Shown: piece after piece, positions 6,144 through 8,653 of the stretch
How the letters are laid out: each line of letters begins with the position of its first letter
Numbering within the stretch: position 1 is the first letter of the stretch
Assembly: GCA_934403665.1 (NCBI GenBank)
Contig: CAKRUL010000034.1
Location: 1-8,653, forward strand
Direction of reading: 5' to 3'
Length of the DNA stretch: 8,653 nt
Origin: an uncultured Clostridia bacterium
GTDB taxonomy: Bacteria; Bacillota_A; Clostridia; UMGS1840; HGM11507
Notes under the pieces: generated by a model
Database searches by the model: none
Told to the model about the DNA's origin: nothing
Seen by the model: the letters and a program-made list of their open reading frames with translations, nothing else
Program-made: the position numbers and the translations under genes

Positions 6144-6995
6144 TCATTTCATTTCAACAGCTAAATTCAAGTCGTTTATCCAAGACAACACGCTATTACC
6201 AGAAGCCGATGACGAAAATCTTGTGCCTGCTTTCCATATTACATTACTACCTTTGCAAATGCTATGTAAGTTAGTTGCACTGCTTCCGACACCGCTACTG
6301 TGAGAGGTGCAGAACGGCACGATTGTTTTTTCGCTAAAATCATAACTTTCCAAAAATGTGTAGATTATCTTAGGTGCTTGACCGTGCCATATCGGATAAC
6401 CTAAAAATATCGTGTCATAATCTTCAATATTAGATATTGAGTTTGCAATTTCGGGACGCGAAGTCGGGTCGTTTTGTTCCTTGTCTGCCCGACTGCCTGT
6501 ATAATATTTCAAATCATCTGCTGTGTATGGAACTGCCGCTTCAATCTTATATTTATCAGCTTCAACCGAATCGAGAATATAACTTGCAATTTTCTCCGTA
6601 GTATTTGTGCAGGAAAAATATACTACCAGCGTTTTGTTCCTATGCGTCGGCGTAGTTGATAATTGTGAAATCAGACTGCTAATATTAGAGCATAACGGCC
6701 GGAGAGTTTTCATATCCCACAAAAATACTTTTATCACAGTTGCGTTATTCAAACTATCACTCATATCATTTTTGAAATCTGCTGTAATAGTATCTTTCCC
6801 ATTATACATTTTGACATCAAGCAATGTTTTTTCATTATAAAGCGCAGTAATCAGTGTACTATCAGTCGGAACATTGCGAGCTGTAATACTATCGCTTGTT
6901 GCTGTTAAAGTTGCATTAGCATTTGCGAAAACAGATTGAACTCCCGTTATCAGTACAACAAAACCAAGAATTATACAAATTATTTTCTTTAACAT
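6144..6995 (-). CDS. Exported flavodoxin with N-terminal module; first gene of operon
   Basis: A 283-residue protein. Residues 1-24 form a Sec signal peptide (MLKKIICI, hydrophobic core, cleavage after SVFA). Residues about 37-107 match the module of the exported AKR, sharing DVK-x-Y-x-G, ITAD, K-x-FLWD-x-KT and RPL. Residues 121-283 are a flavodoxin_4-type domain with FMN loop SCTNTTE (128-134), KIEAAVPYT, LGYPIWHG and PFCTSHSSG. ATG 6995 is favoured because GAGG lies eight bases upstream; the in-frame ATG at 7001 is only two bases from it, so 285 residues is the alternative. There is no lipobox, so it is either secreted or held by other means. A consensus promoter at 7050-7078 drives this gene and the eight behind it. 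Unlike its two followers, it has no internal ATG at the domain border. Confidence 0.87.
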   Translation of the reverse strand: MLKKIICIILGFVVLITGVQSVFANANATLTATSDSITARNVPTDSTLITALYNEKTLLDVKMYNGKDTITADFKNDMSDSLNNATVIKVFLWDMKTLRPLCSNISSLISQLSTTPTHRNKTLVVYFSCTNTTEKIASYILDSVEADKYKIEAAVPYTADDLKYYTGSRADKEQNDPTSRPEIANSISNIEDYDTIFLGYPIWHGQAPKIIYTFLESYDFSEKTIVPFCTSHSSGVGSSATNLHSICKGSNVIWKAGTRFSSSASGNSVLSWINDLNLAVEMK

Positions 6996-7049
6996 TCTCA
7001 TCGCCTCTGCCCAAACTTGTATTTATCACTTTCTTGTGTCTATATTCTC

Positions 7050-7078
7050 ATTATAATATTGCAACAACAAAATGTCAA
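7050..7078 (-). promoter_or_regulatory. Consensus sigma-70/sigma-A promoter of the leftward operon
   Basis: On the leftward strand TTGACA (7078-7073), a 17-bp spacer and TATAAT (7055-7050) match the vegetative consensus perfectly. The transcript would start near 7043, giving a leader of about 48 nt before ATG 6995. A promoter this strong normally needs repression or is made conditional by nearby binding sites. The LysR-type dyad lies just upstream of it. Confidence 0.85.
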
Positions 7079-7091
7079 ATACTTATATTAA

Positions 7092-7126
7092 ATATTATAA
7101 TATGCTTGACAGGCATATTGTAATAT
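7092..7126. promoter_or_regulatory. 35-bp inverted repeat, likely LysR-type operator
   Basis: Arms 7092-7105 and 7113-7126 are reverse complements with one mismatch (7098/7120), around a 7-bp spacer TTGACAG. The core AATATGC-N7-GCATATT contains T-N11-A, the classic LysR-family box. Its centre (7109) lies about 66 bp upstream of the predicted operon start, the usual recognition-site position for LysR activators. It also covers the -35 of the regulator's own promoter, which predicts autorepression. A second perfect dyad, GCATATTGTAATATGC (7113-7128), overlaps its right arm. Confidence 0.7.
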
Positions 7127-7134
7127 GCTATCAT
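7106..7134 (+). promoter_or_regulatory. Promoter of the LysR-type regulator gene
   Basis: TTGACA (7106-7111), a 17-bp spacer and TATCAT (7129-7134) match the vegetative consensus with one mismatch. Transcription would begin near 7141, leaving about 20 nt before ATG 7161. The -35 lies in the spacer of the large operator dyad, so a bound regulator should block it. The two -35 boxes of the divergent promoters are 27 bp apart. Confidence 0.8.
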
Positions 7135-7160
7135 ATATGTATAAACAGGAGGCGAACGCT

Positions 7161-8036
7161 ATGGAAATTCGTGTGTTAAAATACTTCCTTGCAGTAGCAA
7201 GAGAATTAAGTATTTCAGCGGCAGCTGACACCTTACATATTACACAGCCCACTTTATCACGCCAGCTTATGGATTTAGAAGAAGAACTCGGAACACAGCT
7301 TATCATACGAAGCAGTAAAAAACTTTCTTTGACTGCTGACGGCATGCGATTGAAGAAACGAGCCGAAGACATTGTAACCCTTGCTGATAAAACAAAAGCT
7401 GAATTTTTATCTGATAACAGTTTAATAAACGGCGATATTTATATTGGTGGCGGAGAAACAGACGCAATGCGTCTAATTGCACGAATTGCGTCTGAAATAC
7501 ACTCGGAATACCCCGATATTCGCTATCACCTTTATAGCGGCGACAGCGATGATATAGCAGATAAACTTGATAAAGGGCTTCTTGATTTTGGTGTTTTTGT
7601 AGAGCCGGCCGATTTGACAAAATATGAATATCTAAGACTTCCTGCGGTTGATACTTGGGGAATTCTTATGAGATGTGACAGTCATCTTGCCGGTAAAGAT
7701 TATATTGAAGAAAAAGACTTATGGAATATACCGCTTATAGTCTCTCGACAGACCTTGTTAAGTCGAGATATGCCAAAATGGATAAAAAAGGATTTTGAAA
7801 ATCTTAACATAGTTTCCACCTATAATTTGCTGTACAATGCTTCGCTTATGGCAGATGAGGGATTGGGTTATGTTTTGTGTCTTGATAAAATAATACGAAC
7901 AAATGAAAAAAAGACGCTTTGTTTCAGACCACTCAAATCTGAAATGTCAGTACATCTTGATATTGTATGGAAAAAATATCAGATGTTTTCAAAAGCAGCA
8001 GAACTATTTTTGAAAACACTACAAGAAAAAATATAA
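7161..8036 (+). CDS. LysR-family transcriptional regulator
   Basis: A 291-residue regulator. The N-terminal winged helix-turn-helix (about 1-60) is clear: LSISAAADTLHITQPTLSRQ places the helix-turn-helix near 18-37. Residues from about 90 onward form the periplasmic-binding-like effector domain, beginning GDIYIGGGE. The length is normal for the family. The start at 7161 is set by AGGAGG at 7147-7152, eight bases upstream; an earlier in-frame ATG at 7125 falls inside the promoter spacer and cannot be used. The gene is divergent from the nine-gene redox operon, the usual LysR arrangement in which the regulator controls its neighbour. It probably activates that operon in response to a small molecule and represses itself through the dyad at 7092-7126. 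The effector is not identifiable. Confidence 0.92.
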   Translation: MEIRVLKYFLAVARELSISAAADTLHITQPTLSRQLMDLEEELGTQLIIRSSKKLSLTADGMRLKKRAEDIVTLADKTKAEFLSDNSLINGDIYIGGGETDAMRLIARIASEIHSEYPDIRYHLYSGDSDDIADKLDKGLLDFGVFVEPADLTKYEYLRLPAVDTWGILMRCDSHLAGKDYIEEKDLWNIPLIVSRQTLLSRDMPKWIKKDFENLNIVSTYNLLYNASLMADEGLGYVLCLDKIIRTNEKKTLCFRPLKSEMSVHLDIVWKKYQMFSKAAELFLKTLQEKI

Positions 8037-8137
8037 TATACCGACAACATTTTTGATGTATTTATGTAATGGAGTTGATATATCACATCATTTATGAAAT
8101 AAGCATTGAGGTGTAAAATGTATATAGGTGATTTGAT
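8037..8137. other. Short intergenic region between the two regulators
   Basis: This 101-bp stretch has no clear terminator after the LysR gene. It contains the 10-bp palindrome TGATATATCA (8076-8085) and a wider TGATGT/ACATCA inverted repeat (8054-8059, 8085-8090), which could bind a regulator such as the XRE protein encoded next. A possible -10 (TAAAAT, 8114-8119) has only a poor -35, so a promoter is uncertain. GGTGA (8127-8131) is the ribosome site for the next gene. Confidence 0.35.
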
Positions 8138-8491
8138 ATGTCAAAAGATAGACAGCGTTATGATTTCAAAGCGTTAGGGCAAGCGATAAAAGCGGCAAGG
8201 ACAACCGCCGGAATGACAAGGGAACAATTAGGCGAAAAGCTGCACCTTGCACCCCGTTATATCGTATCAATAGAGAACGAGGGACAACATCCAAGTTTGC
8301 AAATATTTTACGAGCTTGTGACATATTTTAATATATCGGTGGATCAATTCTTTTTTGAAAGCAAGCCGGAGCGTTCCACGCTTCGCCGACAGATAGACGG
8401 ACTTATAGACAGTATTTCTGAAAATGACTTGCCGATTATTGAAGCTACTGCAAGAGGAATCATAGAAACAAGAACGGGAACGGAGGAATAA
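8138..8491 (+). CDS. XRE/Cro-CI-type helix-turn-helix regulator
   Basis: A 117-residue DNA-binding protein. A Cro/CI helix-turn-helix spans about residues 13-70: LGQAIKAARTTAGMTREQLG, then the recognition helix around PRYIVSIENEGQ and the closing PSLQIFYELVTYFNISVDQFF. The C-terminal part (80-117) is a short helical tail. The ATG at 8138 follows GGTGA. Its stop lies within the stem-loop of a terminator, so it is transcribed alone or with the LysR gene. Regulators of this size and type are frequent in the control regions of clostridial conjugative elements, next to mobilisation genes. That link is inference from context, as no relaxase is in the window. It does not clearly belong to the redox operon. 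Confidence 0.88.
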   Translation: MSKDRQRYDFKALGQAIKAARTTAGMTREQLGEKLHLAPRYIVSIENEGQHPSLQIFYELVTYFNISVDQFFFESKPERSTLRRQIDGLIDSISENDLPIIEATARGIIETRTGTEE

Positions 8492-8505
8492 TGACCTCCG
8501 TTTTT
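8479..8505 (+). terminator. Rho-independent terminator overlapping the XRE stop codon
   Basis: CGGAGG (8481-8486) and CCTCCG (8495-8500) form a six-pair GC-rich stem, extended by flanking A-T pairs, with an 8-nt loop containing the stop codon. Five T follow at 8501-8505. This is a clear intrinsic terminator. Confidence 0.8.
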
Positions 8506-8517
8506 GCTTTATATATG

Positions 8518-8550
8518 CCGTAAAAGCGATAATGTTTTTACGGTTTTTTC
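8518..8550 (+). terminator. Second intrinsic terminator in tandem
   Basis: CCGTAAAA (8518-8525) pairs perfectly with TTTTACGG (8536-8543) around a 10-nt loop, followed by TTTTTTC and more T. It stands 13 bp beyond the first terminator. Two in tandem suggest strong insulation of the sequence to the right. Confidence 0.8.
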
Positions 8551-8604
8551 TTTTTGTTTGGCAATTTAAGCGTCTTTTCCGTAGTAGTGGTATAGAGGGA
8601 AAAA

Positions 8605-8650
8605 CTTGCGTTTTAAGAGGATAGCAAGCAAAGCGAGTGTAGCCACACTC
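8605..8650. other. Inverted repeats resembling an origin-of-transfer region
   Basis: Two small dyads lie side by side: CTTGC (8605-8609) with GCAAG (8624-8628), and GAGTGT (8635-8640) with ACACTC (8645-8650) around the 4-nt loop AGCC. They sit beyond the double terminator in a gene-free stretch that continues past the window edge. The arrangement and wording resemble what I recall from oriT regions beside mobilisation genes of clostridial conjugative elements. No nick site or relaxase can be shown here. Confidence 0.35.
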
Positions 8651-8653
8651 ACG

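Noticed and set aside
6127..6147. ATG at 6147 for the lipoprotein flavodoxin
   Set aside because: It makes a 4-bp overlap with the upstream gene but has no Shine-Dalgarno; the AAGGAG at 6136-6141 serves ATG 6126.
5912..6274. Open frame of 120 codons on the + strand
   Set aside because: Mirror of the two flavodoxin genes, with no recognisable domain.
7125..7160. Upstream ATG extending the LysR regulator by 12 residues
   Set aside because: It lies between the -35 and -10 of the gene's own promoter and has no ribosome site; ATG 7161 has AGGAGG at ideal spacing.
8091..8119. Promoter for the XRE gene
   Set aside because: The -10-like TAAAAT has a -35 (TTTATG) with only about three consensus matches; mentioned only as uncertain.
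1..8653. CRISPR array, tRNA, rRNA, transposase or integrase
   Set aside because: No regularly spaced repeats, cloverleaf, conserved rRNA segments or recombinase motifs were found on either strand.

Overview
The window looks like a gut-type Firmicute of the class Clostridia. It is AT-rich, has strong AGGAGG-type ribosome binding sites and textbook TTGACA/TATAAT promoters. Its protein families (flavodoxin_4, aldo-keto reductases, TIGR04076, Cys-rich KTR protein, copper-amine-oxidase 'stalk' domain) are common in Lachnospiraceae and Oscillospiraceae. No rRNA, tRNA, CRISPR array or transposase is visible.

Layout. Positions 1-262 hold no gene I can support, only hairpins, including the likely terminator of the leftward operon at 95-134. 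From 6995 down to 263 runs one tightly packed leftward operon of nine genes, with gaps of about 13-30 nt or 4-nt overlaps. In transcription order they are: exported flavodoxin, lipoprotein flavodoxin with a stalk domain, exported aldo-keto reductase, hexapeptide acetyltransferase, flavoprotein with an Isf-like cysteine motif, TIGR04076 protein, cytoplasmic aldo-keto reductase, alpha/beta hydrolase with a Cys nucleophile, and a small zinc-ribbon KTR protein. A LysR-type regulator is divergent from it (7161-8036). The gap between them carries two near-perfect sigma-70 promoters and a 35-bp dyad that fits a LysR binding site centred about 66 bp upstream of the operon start. An XRE-type regulator (8138-8491) follows, with two stacked terminators. 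The right edge (8605-8650) has small inverted repeats that resemble an origin-of-transfer region.

How it may work. The LysR protein probably senses a small molecule and turns on a redox operon with two cellular sides. The first three products carry export signals fused to flavodoxin or aldo-keto reductase domains. The remaining products look cytoplasmic: reductase, flavoprotein, acetyltransferase, hydrolase. Detoxification or conversion of a carbonyl or other electrophilic compound is a reasonable guess, but the substrate cannot be read from the sequence. The most unusual points are the exported cofactor-dependent oxidoreductases, a shared N-terminal module of about 70 residues on two of them, and Shine-Dalgarno/ATG pairs placed exactly at two of the domain junctions. 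These could also yield a cytoplasmic catalytic form. The KTR gene, the XRE gene and the oriT-like end suggest that the operon is cargo on an integrative conjugative or mobilisable element.
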